64,000 nucleotides of DNA from contig NC_051131.1 of the NCBI RefSeq assembly GCF_014839805.1, forward strand, positions 4,824,913-4,888,912, written 5' to 3'. The number at the start of each line of letters is the position of its first letter. Within the stretch, counting starts at the first letter, position 1. Position numbers and translations under genes: made by a program. Below the pieces are notes generated by a model. That model saw nothing but the letters and a program-made list of their open reading frames with translations, had not been told where the DNA came from and did no database searches. The DNA comes from Manduca sexta (lineage: Eukaryota > Arthropoda > Insecta > Lepidoptera > Sphingidae). Positions 10,831-24,249 of the stretch are shown here, piece by piece.

Positions 10831-13460
10831 GTTAGTTAGCATTTGATTCATATGCAAACGTTTGTGTACATTGCAGTTGAAATCATAACTGTGTTACAAC
10901 TCGGGGAAGACGAGAATATTATTATATATGTTACGTACATATATATTTTGTTTTATTGTTGCTGATTTGTAATAATACAATTTGACTTTACCTCAAATAC
11001 TCTAAAACATATATTTTATATAATTTCGACACCGCAACAAAGTAAGGTAAAAGCTTCAAAACGAAAACCATTACAGGTGATCAATACCTTATTGTTACAA
11101 CACTGAACTTCCATAACCAATGTCCAAGGAACCAAGGTTTTTTGTCCACGGCTAACGACGTACGGAAAAATAGCGTGGAAATCTAGACGTCATTAGCACA
11201 TGTGAGATTTGCCTTGTTGGGGGAAACAAATGCGAACTATTAATACAGTTTGGGACGTAAATTGTTTACGTTGGAACCAGGGACCTTTGTGCTACTAGAA
11301 TACGACTATAATTCCTGGCTCATATTCAGAGGTGTAACCACCGCTGTATCACTCATATCAGTGATATGGGGTCGTCAATTTTTAGGAGTCTTTCTTGGTC
11401 CAATCCTATACTAAACTAAGCGGGCGACCAAAAGTTCGCACATTTTCCCCCAAAAAATATTGATATAGCTGCGCCGTTGCCCATATAGCTATTGATATAA
11501 AGTATAGTATACACTGTATCCTATGCTGATAGTTTTTAGCCGATACTATAACTCGCTAATGGGTGCACGTATTCGGTAGTTTATGTTAGTGAGATGCATC
11601 TTTAAAAGGTTGTAAAAGCATTACTGAGTAATACTGTAAGTTATGTGTAAGGTTTCCGGCTGTAATTAACCACGAGCGAGATATTATAATGAAAAGAACA
11701 TTACATTGCGAGTTTAAAATAGCTTACATTTTAAGAGTACCTACATTCATACGCGAGAATAATTATACTAAACTGTAGTATAATTAGTGTAACTCCAAAA
11801 AACAGGTGAAAATGGGTAGTTAATGTAAAATGCTAGCATTGCAGGCGTTAAAAACAATTTATTATGAGTCTGAATGTTTACAAAAAAAATGTTTAGAAAG
11901 GCTTTTGACTAAATAGGTCGATTATTAAATCAGTCATGCATGGAATGCCGACGCGGTCAAATTAAATGATCCTTAAAGAACGTCTGGTTTAGTCGAGTTG
12001 CAAGATTTGTGTTCAAAGGCTTTACTTAATTTTTTAAACATAAAGACATGTTTTGGAAATGTCTTTAAAAATCTAAATTAAACATTAATCTGATAAAATG
12101 TTCTAAACAAATCTACGTTAAGCAAAATAAATACCTAATGGCTCATTTGCAATTTACTCCTAAAAATTAAGCCGGTAGCTGTAGTCTATCTTTATATATC
12201 CGTATTACCCTTGGCATCTTCCAATAAACCGGCGAAAGTGCATTTCATAGACTTGTACCAGTTGAAAAATTGTATTTGCTAGAAATCGAGTTATTGGCTA
12301 AAAATAAAACCATCCTTTCCTCTCCACTTTATGCTTCAGGAAACGCCAATGCAATCTGTGGTAATACTTTATATTGGATATTATATCACTAACCATAAAG
12401 TACAATTCAAGTAAATCAGAATTATTATTAAAAATCTGTTCTCGCGGTTATTGTACAAATAATTAATTAATCTATTGACGAATTTCAATTAAATAAACAT
12501 ATGTGACTTACATTACTTTTATTCGTGTGGCCAAGATTTATCATTTGATCACTCTGATGCATGCGTTGAAAAGTTGGCTTTTTGTGCAAATAATATGTTT
12601 TAAATTAATTGTTATTTATTGTATCGGGATTGGCATTCAATTCAGGTGATTTATTACGATTCGATTTCGATACGAGTAGGCAATTTTTACATTGAACTGC
12701 TTTATATAAACATGTATTAGTACCTACATTATAACTATTTAACATATATTTATTTCTAATATGAAGGTTTCAAGTAATTTACATATATTACATTGGATAT
12801 TCTCATAAAGTATTTGTAAATAGTAAACTTACAAATTAAAATTAACCTGTGCTTTATAGCGCTTACTGGTATGGGAATAAATGTACAACACTAAATATTT
12901 TTTTTGTCTTTTTCGCTTATTTGTTGGTTATGTGTATGTAACTTGAGTATGTTACAAAATAACTTACTTTTCTTTCTTTTTTTCTTCTTCCTAGTTGATT
13001 AATATTATTATTTCCAATATTTTTACAGTGATGTTCCGAACTACGTATTTAGTAAAAAAAAATACCAAATACATAAAAGCTGCTAACCAGTATTTTCCCC
13101 TCCTCTAAGTAACGTGAAGATTAATTGGCAAGAGCATTACTGCAAATGCCCGCTATACGAAAATCGATACTGCGTAATAAACAATTTTCTGTTCCACTCG
13201 CATATGTATCGAGGACTATACAAGCGAATGGTGGAATTGGAAGAAAAGTGGAACCGCATAAATCTTTACAAATGAGCCGACAACGCAGAACGCTTAACTG
13301 AATGTATTGATCGTGCTTAAAACCCACGTAAACATTCTCATTTCAATGCCTTAAATGTAGAAATATATATTTCTTTTAATGATACAGTTGAAACAGTTTG
13401 CCGTGTTTGCTTTCTTTTTTATAGTGAAATAGGAAGAAACAATTAAATACGAATGTTTTA
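10831..13460. other. no gene recognised
   Basis: Mostly AT-rich. 11,340-11,450 is GC-richer with a small 'atcact/agtgat' palindrome and may be an old transposon edge. The 68-codon minus-strand frame at 13,121-13,327 has no clear support. Confidence 0.35.
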
Positions 13461-13463
13461 ATT

Positions 13464-13525
13464 ATTTTTTAACCGACTTCAAAAAAGGAGGAGGTTATCA
13501 ATTCGTCGTGAATGTTTTTTTACAT
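13464..13525. repeat. interspersed repeat fragment ('accgacttcaaa' type)
   Basis: The block 'accgacttcaaaaaaggagg' followed by 'aggttatcaattcgtcgtg' has a related copy at 47,108-47,165 ('gacttcaaacaaaggaggtt', 'ctcaattcgccgtg'). No inverted termini are visible, so it is a fragment of unknown class. Confidence 0.5.
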
Positions 13526-14321
13526 GATACAGCTGTAACAGTTTGCCATACGTGTTTGCTTTCTTTAATATTGGAATGCGAAGAAATAATTAAACAGGCC
13601 GGAATAATTTACCCGCAATTAAAAAAATACGTCGTTTTCTTGACCAATTTTTATTTTGATTTATCAGTAGTGACTAGTGAAGTCTGGCATGTCAGATATA
13701 AAAATAGGATTTTTGAATGGCACATTATCTATATTTCTTTGGAATAAAATAAAATAACAATCATTAAACGTTGTAATGATTTTACATATTTCAAAATATT
13801 TATAAGTAAAATATTAGAAGTAAGTCGTTGGCGTTAAAATCTCCATTTCGCTACAAGGCGGATATTGAAAATTCCAAAGACATGGTAACGTATACGTAAG
13901 CTGTATCCGGGCTGACTTCGCCAAACGCTTTTAAGAGGATAAATTAATGTTTTCCTAAGGCTTCCTGAGAGGAAGGGCGTGTCGAATGCTTTGGCAGATT
14001 TAATCAATTTGTTTATAAAACCAACAAGAATGGATCAAATGATTTATTAGTGTTCCATTGGCAGTTAAGCCAAGTATTTATTAACTTCAATATGAATACT
14101 TATTAGTGGAATAACACTGTCTAGAAACTTGCTAAAGTAAGAAGTAAAGACAATGTATATTCATGTTATTTAACACATACATTATATTATGTAGTACTTG
14201 GGCGTATTTTCAGAGCGTTTAAAGAGGGTTGGTAATAGAAAAAAGGGTTTTGTGATTATGACATTCTTCAAACCTTCATAAATTGCAAATATTTAATTAT
14301 TTTGTTTTACAAGATTCTTAA

Positions 14322-14515
14322 ACATAATCATTTCTTATATTTACGCGAGTGTTAAACATTGAATTGTAAAATTAAGGTAGACATTATAACTTTGACTTTT
14401 CGGAGGACCAACACCTCAGTCCCCCTGTGACCATAAAGGTTGCAAAGCCTTCGAAACGTCGGGAGAAAGTTAAAATATAAAAAAAGCGATAAACTCGTAA
14501 AATAGTTTTATTACA
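14322..14515 (+). mobile_element. miniature PLE-derived element (inverted tag plus 3' UTR)
   Basis: 14,325-14,360 is the PLE ORF-start tag on the minus strand ('tttacgcgagtgttaaacat' on plus). It is followed at once by a plus-strand PLE 3' UTR: 'tataactttgacttttcgga', 'aacacctcagtccccctgtg' and the conserved fold at 14,430-14,460. The whole ORF is absent. Compare 17.6 and 46.3 kb. Confidence 0.65.
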
Positions 14516-15027
14516 AGATAAAACGTTTGGTTAATAGCCCTATTGAGTAGATATATACATATACTGTAGGTAATACTTAATCACCATCACGTCATAAAAT
14601 GAAGGCAAAGTTCCATGTTATATTAATAACTGTGAAAACTACTTTATCCAAAATTTAAAAAGTTATGTAAAGCGCAGCGAAAACAACAATAAGGCTTTTA
14701 AGGAACTTCTATCGTCATAAAACAAATAACTAATTCCACAGAAAACACATTGTCTCGTTATCCCAATGAGACAAATGGTCTTAAGTTGAGTAAGTGAGAA
14801 AACTCTAAATCCGTAACTTGAGTAGTTTAACAAGTTACCTACTAACAAGTCTAGGACAATATAAATCGCAGGAAACCTTGGTACTTGAAACTTAGGACAT
14901 CCCTCTTTGTTGTACGACGTAAGTTGTATAAAAGATATAATAGTACTATTTGTTTTATTTTAAATAAGACCTTATTTTCCTTTACTAGGGCTAGAATATA
15001 TTGTAATTCCTTACATATTATAATTCA

Positions 15028-15190
15028 AAATCCCGCCGCGTTTCGGTCTGTACGCGATAAATTAACAAACTACGAAACGTATTTCAATGAAATTTCGTAT
15101 GTAGATATTTTAAGACCCTGGGAAGAACAAGCTACTTTTTATCTCGAGAAAATATATTAGTGCGATTTTATCCCAGAAAAAATCTACCAC
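15028..15190 (+). mobile_element. Helitron-like fragment
   Basis: 'ccgccgcgtttcggtctgt', 'caatgaaatttcgtatgtag' and 'agaccctgggaagaacaagc' match the two units at 52.69-53.07 kb. It explains the 3' part of the open frame at 14,885-15,160, which is therefore not a gene. The 3' tip with CTAG is lost. Confidence 0.5.
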
Positions 15191-17555
15191 ATACCAGCAT
15201 AAGCATACGCTAATAAATGATAAAAAACCATAGAACTTTCTAAAAACGCTCGGTGCAAATATAAAAAAACACGATCGGGCGTCATCTACGCCCATATTCG
15301 TTGTTATACTGTGAATGTAACTCTGAAAACGAAGCGAATGCAAATATAAAGGACAAATAGAATCCGCTTAGTTATATTTAAACTTACTTCTACGTGAATA
15401 TATGAGTAGTTTCACCGTTTCTAATTATACAGCCGCCATTGTCAGCAATTTCAACGAATTTCTATCATCTAACAATACGGCATTAGTAGCGAAGGATGAA
15501 ATTTTCTGAAAAGAAGTCGACATAACTTATAGGTACTAATAAGATGCATAAATGCGGTCTGCAATCGTTCTAATGATAATAACATTTTACATAAATAACG
15601 AAAGGGAAGCCGGCAGGAATTTGGTAATATGGACCCTTTGCCACTGATAGGCACAGTTCTAAGTTAAAGGAAAAATCTTATATTACCGCTATCGAGCATG
15701 GAAATCACGACTTCGCAGTGCACGGATTACCAATGCTATTGGACGAAGCGAATTTGCAATAAATGCTAATATTTATGCAAGAATTCGAAATGAAAATCAG
15801 CTTACTTCGATGGCGGCTTATGTATTACATTAATACCCAGCCTTTAACGCTGTTATTCAAATTGAACTTGGTGAGATGTTATTGAATTGCAGGAATGTTT
15901 TACAGAAGCTTAGTTTTATTTTTTATGGAATACGCGTTTCTTAGACAGTGACAAAATCAAATAGTCCAATTTTTTATTCAAGTTGAAAGAATTTATCATG
16001 CGAATTTATTAATAAGTAAGTAAGTTATTGTATTATAGAAAAAGCTGATGAACGTGCCTGGCCACCTAAAGTGAAATAATTTTTAGATACCATAAACACC
16101 TAAACAATTAAAGTGTGATATGAGCACCATAGGCCTAAATAAAGTAACACAGCCTATTTGCCATCAAATAAACAAAAAATAAAAAAACACAATAATATGA
16201 ATGTAACAAATATTAAAAATACAAAAGCAGCTGTATTTAAAGGCCAACTGAAATAATTTGACATCTTCTGCAACGTTTAGCCTATAGAATTGTATGTCTT
16301 AAAATAGGAACACTCGTCATACTCCAACAGAATCGTTCAACGGACAAGGTATTTTGATGCACATCAGTAACCTATTGTGACACTGACAATGCATAGAATC
16401 GTTGAAATACCACGCATTTCTGCATTGAGCTAGTAACATCGTCAAGTCCCATTGAGGTTTTGATCGAGAACTTTCCGTCGTAGATCAATTGATCTTAATT
16501 AGTTTGGCCAATGGTCATGCTAATATATGACTAAATAAAGTCATTAATAAGTAGGAACTGTTACTTTACTAGCGCTTGATATCGATTCCTCACGTTTTAA
16601 ACTCAGTTCATAGGTAAAAAGTTATAGCATGCGAGGATAATGATGATTCCATGACTAAATTACCTAAATATTCAGTCTAGATATTAACGCGTTCACATGC
16701 AATAACACTTACGTTGACAGATACTGATAATATAGAAATTATCTCAAAATAAAATCTTTCAGTGATCATAAAACATCATACAAGTTACGCGTACTTATAA
16801 TAAGAATAACAGTTTGGTCAAGATTAAATAAAAGAGCTGGCAGAATGAATATGTTGTTATCACACTCGACCTCCTCTTGTTTTTCCTCTGCGTGTAAAAG
16901 GACTCCTGTGTTCTCGACGGGAGTTAAGTGCATGCAGTTTACTGACACGTATGTGAGCTACACACGTTTACTTAACTCTTTTATAAAATGCTTTTATGCC
17001 GGGTTTTTATTTTAGAAGTGTTTGTTAATTGTAGAAAGGTTTTGTGATGTGCGAATTGTAGTTGCAACGTATTTTTGGGCGACAACTTTAGAGAGAAATT
17101 GTGGAAATTATTTGTTAATATTATAAAGAAATGCAGAACTCCCTCCACTACTATTAAATTCCTTAAAAACTAACTTCAGCGTATGCCTATATTTTATGGC
17201 CATAATAAATATTTTAAATAAGCAAAAATATAAGTATAAGTCAAGACTTCTTTCTTATTTACGAAGTTTTCGAAATGTGATGTCAATCAACAACGAATTT
17301 TATTAGATTTTTATGTTCTATTGTGGCTGTTTTGACGTGGCTATAGAGTGTAATATCCGATTTTCAAATTCCACTTGCACGTGACACAATATAAGCACTC
17401 AATGGAGTTGTACATTGTATGTACATGGAATGTTCGTGCTTGGCATCCAGAGGTTTCACTGCAGATATCTCACAATACTGATGCCGTAAGTCTGTATTTA
17501 ATTTTGTAATTTACAAAGATTTTGTTTTCAGAAGAGTAAATGTGACATATATGTT
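15191..17555. other. no gene recognised
   Basis: AT-rich throughout. Open frames near 15,469-15,654 and 16,766-16,948 (both -) lack splice sites or resemblance to any family. Confidence 0.4.
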
Positions 17556-17557
17556 GA

Positions 17558-17785
17558 ATAAATCTATTTTACGGATTTTATCGCGGTTTCTTTGTATTAT
17601 AGTTTTCTCTCGATGTTTCGAAGACTTTGCAGCCTTCATGCTTGCAGTCCACTCCGTGATTACGAAGGCTGCAAAGTGTACGAAACGTCAGGAAAAATTA
17701 TTATATAAAAAAACCGCGATGAAATCCGTCAAATAGTTTTATTTCATTGTCTCACATTCGCGTAAACATAAGAAATCATGAATTC
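17558..17785 (+). mobile_element. miniature palindromic PLE-terminus element
   Basis: The left arm (~17,558-17,640) is a minus-strand PLE 3' UTR including 'tttcgaagactttgcagcc'. The right arm (~17,663-17,747) is the same 3' UTR on plus ('gaaggctgcaaagtgtacga', 'ccgcgatgaaatccgtcaaa'), followed by the ORF-start tag 'acattcgcgtaaacataaga', ending at 'aaatcat'. The spacer is ~22 bp and there is no ORF. The 64-codon frame here is a by-product. Confidence 0.75.
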
Positions 17786-18157
17786 CATACTGATCGGGTG
17801 ATCCATATGAAAGGCCTATCGCGTGTACTCTACCACTAAATTTAATATCACAAAAGAAAAGGCAACAACCACAATCAATATTCCCCTTGCGCATTCATCA
17901 ACCAAACTTGTCATTATTGCATTCAGTTTAGATCAAATAATTTGACCCTATTAAATCTCGCACGATGAAATTAAGCTCCCAAATTCAGTTGTACGTTAAA
18001 CTACGGTTGAATTCGAAATCAGTAGTCGGACTAGTCGTAATTATGTTACCGGAGTCCTCGCTGGCCTAATACAGATCTATGTTCATGCATGAAATGTTTC
18101 ACGTACTTTGTTACTCAAAATGGTTTGTTTTGGCAAATTATACTGTGAAATCATGAC

Positions 18158-18385
18158 TGCCTCTGTGGCGTTGTATTACGACTGCTCAAGTCTCGGGTTA
18201 GTGATATTGGGTTTTTCTTATCAGTATCAGCTTGGAGTTTGGAGTTTGTGCCCGATATGGTGATGGGGTCGCGTGCTATCATATCATGGGACGCAGAAGG
18301 TACAGCGAAAAATGTATGCATAACTTGCGCCTCTGCCTACCCCTTCAGAGATAAAAAGGGTGTGTGTGAAATCGCCACTAGGGTT
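18158..18385 (+). repeat. tRNA-derived SINE, family S
   Basis: Head 'ctgcctctgtggcgttgtat' (A-box region), a deleted B-box region, then 'agtatcagcttggagtttgg', 'gtttgtgcccgatatggtga' and the tail 'cgcctctgcctaccccttca' with 'gataaaaagggtgtgtgtga'. Full-length layout with an internal deletion. Confidence 0.65.
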
Positions 18386-18389
18386 TTTT

Positions 18390-19370
18390 TTTCGTTTTAA
18401 AATGAATTGCGTTTGAAATAAAGCATAATTTATGTACACTTACGGCTATTTTGATTTATGTCAAGTATACTACGAATAATGTCCATTTTACATAAATCTC
18501 TCAGGAATCACGCTTTATAATCTTCCTTAAAAATGATATTTATAATATAAAACAAAATTTATAAAAATTGTAGCTTGAAAGAAACGAAACAATTTGTACA
18601 TTCGCATAAAAATTTTGGTCACAGATACAAGAGAAGCTTGAATATTATTTAACAAAAGCGAACGTTTAAAATACAGAAAAACGACTAACAAAAACTCAAT
18701 GTCAAATTTCTTATCGTCAACTCTTCTTTTGTTTTTGTTTGCGCAACAAAGAGGGTAGGTTGAGCAAAACTACGAACATAATATTTTTTATAATCTGTAA
18801 GTTTGCCTGTACCACAGAGTTTTTTGGAATAAGTTTCGTTAATGTTAGTAAAACTGCAAGCTAGATCATAATTGCAAAAGTACGGTTGGAGTTCAAGCCA
18901 TTTGCAGATAATATTTTTCAAACTTTTGCACCGATGCTCCCAAATAATCTTTCGAATTATAGAGAGCGATCGTAAAACCTAGAGCAGTCGCAAAACACGT
19001 AATTTGATTTTAGTGACGTACATATGTTTGAGCATCTAAATTAGAGCTTCCAGTTTCTGATACTATTCGCTGATTTAATAGTTTTACTAAGAGTTATTAA
19101 GAATTATCTTTAATAATTTTGAACTATTTTATATAAAATAAATTCACAGCAAAGAAATTAGCATTAATTAGCATTTTAATTAAAAACACTGATTAATAAA
19201 TCTGTTAAAATATTTCTACGCGGCTGAAAAAAATTAATGTAATTTTTTTACAAATGAATTTATTAAATAAAAAGTTATCATTCTCGGTGTAAATGGACTT
19301 TATGAATAAATAAAATAAAATTCTAATTAAATGTAGTTTTAATGAAAATAAATAATAATATAATATCACC
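18390..19370. other. no gene recognised
   Basis: AT-rich. The 78-codon minus-strand frame (18,685-18,921) is unsupported by splice sites or family resemblance. Confidence 0.4.
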
Positions 19371-19374
19371 CTGT

Positions 19375-19658
19375 CATCATACCCTGTATTATATACTACC
19401 CCACTTCTGGGCACGAGCCTCCTCTACTGCTGAGAGGTATTAGACCTAAGTCCACCACGCTGGCTTAGTGCGGATTGGTAGAATTCACACACCCTCAAAA
19501 TTCCTCTAATGAATTTCTCAGGTGTGCAGGTTTTGCTCACGAAGTTATCCTTCACCATTAAAGCAAGCGATAATTTACAAATAATACACACAAAGAATAG
19601 TCAAAGATATGTATGTACCCTTGGGTTTTGAACCTGCGGACATTCGTCTCGGCAGTCC
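19375..19658 (-). repeat. tRNA-derived SINE, family T (5' truncated)
   Basis: Minus-strand copy of the family seen intact at 43.67 kb. On plus it reads 'ggcacgagcctcctctactg', 'caccacgctggcttagtgcg' and 'gaacctgcggacattcgtct', then breaks off before the A box. Several substitutions show it is older than the 43-kb copies. Confidence 0.7.
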
Positions 19659-19659
19659 A

Positions 19660-20685
19660 TAAGTAATGTAGTTTTACTGCCTAATTTTTATTGTGCTCTA
19701 CAAAATGAGGGTGTAGTTAATACCTTGTAAAAAATTCATATCCAGTTTACATTCCAAAAACAATTGCTAATTTTAACTGAGCCCAAAGGTTAAATTAATG
19801 AAAAATATCCTCAACACTTTAACTAACCAGTATAAATAAATTTGTTATATTTTTAATAATAAAAATGGCATATTTACAATACTTATAGACAGTAATTGCT
19901 AATATCTTCATATTTATTTAACGACTTCCAGTAATGTTGCATTATCACTACAGACAAATATGAGAGCCCGCCATTAAAATTACATTACCATTGCAGCCAA
20001 CGAGAGGTACAATTACATTGTTTAAACTAGTAAAGGTCACATTAAAATACTTCTGACTACATCATAAAGCAATGTGAATTCATAAATAAATTCATTACTA
20101 GAAAAATCATTTGTATGAATAAAGTTATTTATCAGTAGCATCCGTCATAAGTGAATTGTATACATTAGACAGCCATAGTTAATATAACTGGACGCAAAGG
20201 ACCACTTATTTACTATTACCAAAACTTATCAAGGTAAATTACACGTTATCTCTTTCTAACAGGGCTGGATTTGAATTGTCTAGACGTAAAAAATGTCCTG
20301 ACCGTATACATCACGGTAACCGGGTGTCGAGCAACACCCGAAAAGATTAATACGCGAATTTCACAAAAGGGTCTACGAATATTTCATGCGAGCTCTTGGT
20401 AGAATGACACGATATTTTTTGGACTAATGGCGGCGGGCGTGTTGGCTGTTGGCAATTAATTTCCTTTAAATGGTAACATTTGTTATGATTAGGTGATGTG
20501 TTCTGATGGATCTAGACATGTTTTTGTCAGGTGTGGGGCTTGGCAAGCGAAATCACGCGGCTTCTTTTCATAATAAAGAACCGACATAATTAATTAGGCC
20601 CAGAAATTTATTCATACATCATAATCTCGTTAAGTATGAGAATAAAGGAAACATGATATCGTTATGCCAACTACAGAACTTCTCT
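19660..20685. other. no gene recognised
   Basis: AT-rich DNA with one small GC hairpin at 20,321-20,340 (CGGGTGT / ACACCCG, 6-nt loop). No coding support. Confidence 0.4.
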
Positions 20686-20689
20686 CTTA

Positions 20690-20885
20690 GGTAGGTCTCT
20701 CATATGTGAGAGTCCGTCTGGGTTGGTTAAGACAACATCTCATGTCTTAGGATGGCGAGCGCAGTGGAATACCAAACAATACTACGTAATTCAAGGTATC
20801 GAATGTTTTTTTTACTGTTTATGGGCGGTCGTATCGCTTACCATCAAGCGAACGGCAAGCTTATCTTGTCATTTCATTTATTTAT
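20690..20885 (+). repeat. retroposon family A (internally deleted)
   Basis: Begins 'gtaggtctctcatatgtgag', skips the central block of full copies, then continues with 'gatggcgagcgcagtggaat', 'accaaacaatactacgtaat' and 'cgtatcgcttaccatcaagc'. The poly(A) tail is degenerate. Confidence 0.65.
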
Positions 20886-20998
20886 TATTATTAATCAAGT
20901 AACATAGACACATTTGGGGTTAGTAAAACAATACTTATATTTGTATTAGTAAGATAATTATGAGGCGATAAACAATAATGCGTTAACTACTGCTCTCC

Positions 20999-21200
20999 TC
21001 ATATCGGAGCATGCCTTCTGCAGCCATGATTCACGTAGGCACAGACTAGCCTATTTGCAAACATGTTCAAAATGCTATTGGTGCTGACTCTCACCCTGTG
21101 CACCAGTGACCCACAACGTTTGAGCATTGTGGCGTTAAAGCAATCTACGCGTGCCTCTGCAAACATCCCTGATGCACTGCATTCAAAACAATAAAAAAAA
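20999..21200 (-). pseudogene. non-LTR retrotransposon C-terminal remnant (CR1/Jockey-like guess)
   Basis: The minus-strand frame contains A-R-V-D-C-F-N-A-T-M-L-K-R-C, then a S-L-V-x-R-V-R-V-S-T-N-S-I-L block and M-F-A-N-R-L-V-C-A-Y, ending at a stop. This pattern resembles the region after the reverse transcriptase domain in lepidopteran CR1/Jockey-like LINEs as I remember it. The RT core itself is absent. It could be a chance frame, but the composition is much less AT-driven than the surroundings. Confidence 0.4.
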
Positions 21201-21214
21201 ACGAAAGCATGCAA

Positions 21215-22060
21215 GAAGAGACAAATAGACTTGTTAAAAAACCTTTTTTTTATTATAATTTTAAGGCATCTCTTACTTATTTAAAAACATAATAAATCAT
21301 TTAAGCGTTCTATACATTACGTAACAATATAACTACAATCATATAATCATTGTCTATGTGTTACATTTATGCAATTATCTCAATAAAAAAATAAAGAAAT
21401 AATGGGCAACTCCTTTAGTTTCCCAGAGTTTATGACGAACATTAATTTGATCCAGTTACGCTGAACGATGAGACAACTAGCCTTCGTAAAAGAGAGGAAG
21501 GAATCAAGTAATACGTCTCGGTGCACATTTATAAATGAACAGAAACCCCGTTTTTACGCATTTATTCACATGAAAAAGTCACAGACATTTTGGGTACAAT
21601 GGAATATAAAATATTTTACTCAACAGAATTTTGACATTATTTCAATGTTAAAACCACGTATATTTTTGATTTGAAAGTTAATGTCAGTAAAAATAGGAAT
21701 TATAGAGATATATCTTTTAGATAATAGAATGACTGGCTGAATATATCATGTAGATACATGCTTGATACATGAACATTAAAAAAATTTAAAAAATACTGTT
21801 AAATATACGTATGAAACTAAATAATATAAAAAGCTAACCTTAAACTAAATCTACAATATCATACCCCTGTCAAAATCTTTACATAAAATACACACAAAAA
21901 TTAAAGAAAGGATCTTAGTTTGAACGTCAAAGGTCTTATAAAATTAAGCTACCTAATTGATTTATCGCTAATCTTGCTAAAGTCTAATTAACTTTTAGGC
22001 CAAGATTTATAATAAGTACCGTTGTTTGTTTGAAATATTTATTTTATTACACTAGTTTCT
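21215..22060. other. no gene recognised
   Basis: AT-rich sequence. A 68-codon plus-strand frame (21,468-21,674) has no supporting context. Confidence 0.4.
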
Positions 22061-22120
22061 CTCGCAGCTCCGCCAGCTTGTATCCAGGACTTGTCTATGA
22101 GTGTGTATAATTTTATTCGA

Positions 22121-22442
22121 ATACTGGTGATAGGTCTCTCATTTGTGAGAGTTCGCCTGGGCAGGTACCACCGCAATCTATTTCGGCCGCCAAGCAGTAA
22201 TGTGTAGTCACTGTTGTGTTCCGGCTTGGGACATTGTAGCCAGTGTAACTACTCGACATAATGAGTTATGAGATCTAGCATCTTACCTCTCAGGATTGCG
22301 AGCGCAGTGGAATACCAAACAATACTTTGTAATTCAAGGTGTTGAATGGTCTTTCTACTGTGGGTGGGGTATGGGCGGTCGTATCGCTTACCATCAGGCA
22401 AACCGCAAGCTCGTCTCGATATTCAAAGCAATAAAAAAAAAA
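22121..22442 (+). repeat. retroposon family A, near full length
   Basis: Runs from 'atactggtgataggtctctc' through 'gcaggtaccaccgcaatcta', 'gtgtagtcactgttgtgttc', 'gcgagcgcagtggaatacca' and 'cgtatcgcttaccatcaggc' to an A-run ending ~22,442. A constant 5' start across copies plus a 3' A-tail suggest a SINE-like retroposon. Just upstream (22,062-22,100) is a minus-strand Helitron-like 3' tip. Confidence 0.75.
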
Positions 22443-22444
22443 GT

Positions 22445-23990
22445 TTGTGTTAATGGTTCAGGTGTTACTTTTAACCTCCAAACATATCAACCTTACTTCT
22501 AATATTATATTAACATATATAAGTACCTAAGTTTAAAAGGTAACTACAAGTAGAATCCTTCGTTTACAAGCTTCGCATTCATCGAAGGTAATTAACTGTA
22601 GACCAACTGGATACATTCCATAAAAAGGTAAACTAAAATATTTTTTCATTATTATTTCATATATCATTCTTTGTATTGCCTTTATATTCATCTTTTCTAC
22701 AAAGACATGGCGAGCAGAGGTATTTTGTCTTGGAATACGTATAAATATACTGTTTAATTAGTGTCACATTACACGACGTTTGCCACGTGCTTTGCCATAT
22801 TTTCCACCTAAAGAGGATTAAACGTTCGTGTACTCCAGTATTTTATTTCATTCTTTGAATGTATGTATTTAAAGTATTCTTTACTAAGATTTTAAAATAT
22901 CTTAATTTTAAGATAATTTTATAATCAGTCTTGTAACAGATATTCCTACATTATAACTCTTAAAATATCCATAATAAATATCAAAATGTGTAGGTATATG
23001 GAGAACCCTCTTCTCCAAATACTTTAGTAATTATCTTCCTACAGATGGAACAAGGCGGTGAAACTAATCTCCTACAATTCATTTATAAAAATTATTAAAA
23101 ATAATGTTAAATATAGCTCAAACAAAAACAAAATCAAACTAATCACCAAAATGCCTTTAAACTTAGCCCATTGAATGAGAGTGTAACTTTTTGTTCAAAC
23201 CCAAATCAGACAAACTTCACGACATAAATCGGCGAAATTTATGGTCGCTTAGCGAAACAAAACAGTTAATAATGAACCCCAGGGAACACCAAAAACAGTG
23301 CTTACAGTAGACCACTCAACCGTGATTTTCCGTACGCAATCAAAGAGATTAGGTTCGCGCGCCATTCGGGGCTTTTCATAAATTCGCTCAGTGTCGCGGT
23401 TTAGCGTAAATAATAAATATGGTGAAGTGTCGCGACTGGCTCAACCATTCTGTGAACGTTTGATACTATTGTTGGGTGAGCGATTAACTTTGTTTTGCTT
23501 ATTGGGCTATTGACGTATTAGAGACTTGTGATGAGTCGTTTTTTAGGTTCATTGATTCCACAGACGTGTTACTTTGAGCTAATGCCCGATAGCTAAGAAG
23601 CTCTATAATATTATATTACTCTACAATAGATAACAAAGGCCCTGTTCTATGTAACTGATATTCATAACCGACTCTACAAATCAACCTATAAAATAATATA
23701 TATAAAGAATATAAATAATTTTATAAATAAAATTGAATAACCGTTATAAATTTAAAATTATCAGACATGTATAATAATTTTCAATGTACTTTGCTTCGTT
23801 AGCTCGTGTCATTTGATTTAACGAGCCGGCGCGGCGTCTGCGTCGTCGTAATTTAAAATTCCATGATTTAAGCACTTTAGTGTTAATTATTTTTATGACG
23901 TGAAAGAAATTTATTGTTTAGTCTTTATTTCGGAGCGAATTGTTTTATGTTGCGAAAGCTAAAATAAAAAGGACTTTGTATAAACATCTC
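22445..23990. other. no gene recognised
   Basis: AT-rich, with CG-containing patches at 23,330-23,440 and 23,820-23,860 that could belong to a promoter or first exon. No frame or splice site supports this. Confidence 0.35.
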
Positions 23991-23992
23991 TT

Positions 23993-24245
23993 TTATGGTC
24001 ACGGTAGTGACTCCACTACACCTAATGGTAAGTGAAATGGAGCTGAATAGAATTTCGACTGACGAGAGCTGATTACCCCTCGACAGTCGCCACAATTATG
24101 CTAGCCTGTTGGAACCGGATATACACAGGGGATCCGGGAACTCGACACACTTCCTTGGGCAACTATGGCGGGTTTTAACACTATATGTACGGCGCGGCGT
24201 CGCTATGCGGGCGTATATAAAATATAACCTACCCTCAGCAAAATA
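23993..24245 (+). repeat. interspersed repeat, family C, copy 2
   Basis: Same block order as 4372-4640: 'cacctaatggtaagtgaaa', 'cgacagtcgccacaattatg', 'ccggatatacacaggggatc', 'tcgacacacttccttgggc', 'aacctaccctcagcaaa'. No coding frame. Confidence 0.55.
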
Positions 24246-24249
24246 TATT

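Noticed and set aside
16040..16075. 'ctgatgaac' as a full hammerhead ribozyme core
   Set aside because: No GAAA and cleavage-site partner with a stem II follows at the right distance, and no PLE sequence is nearby.
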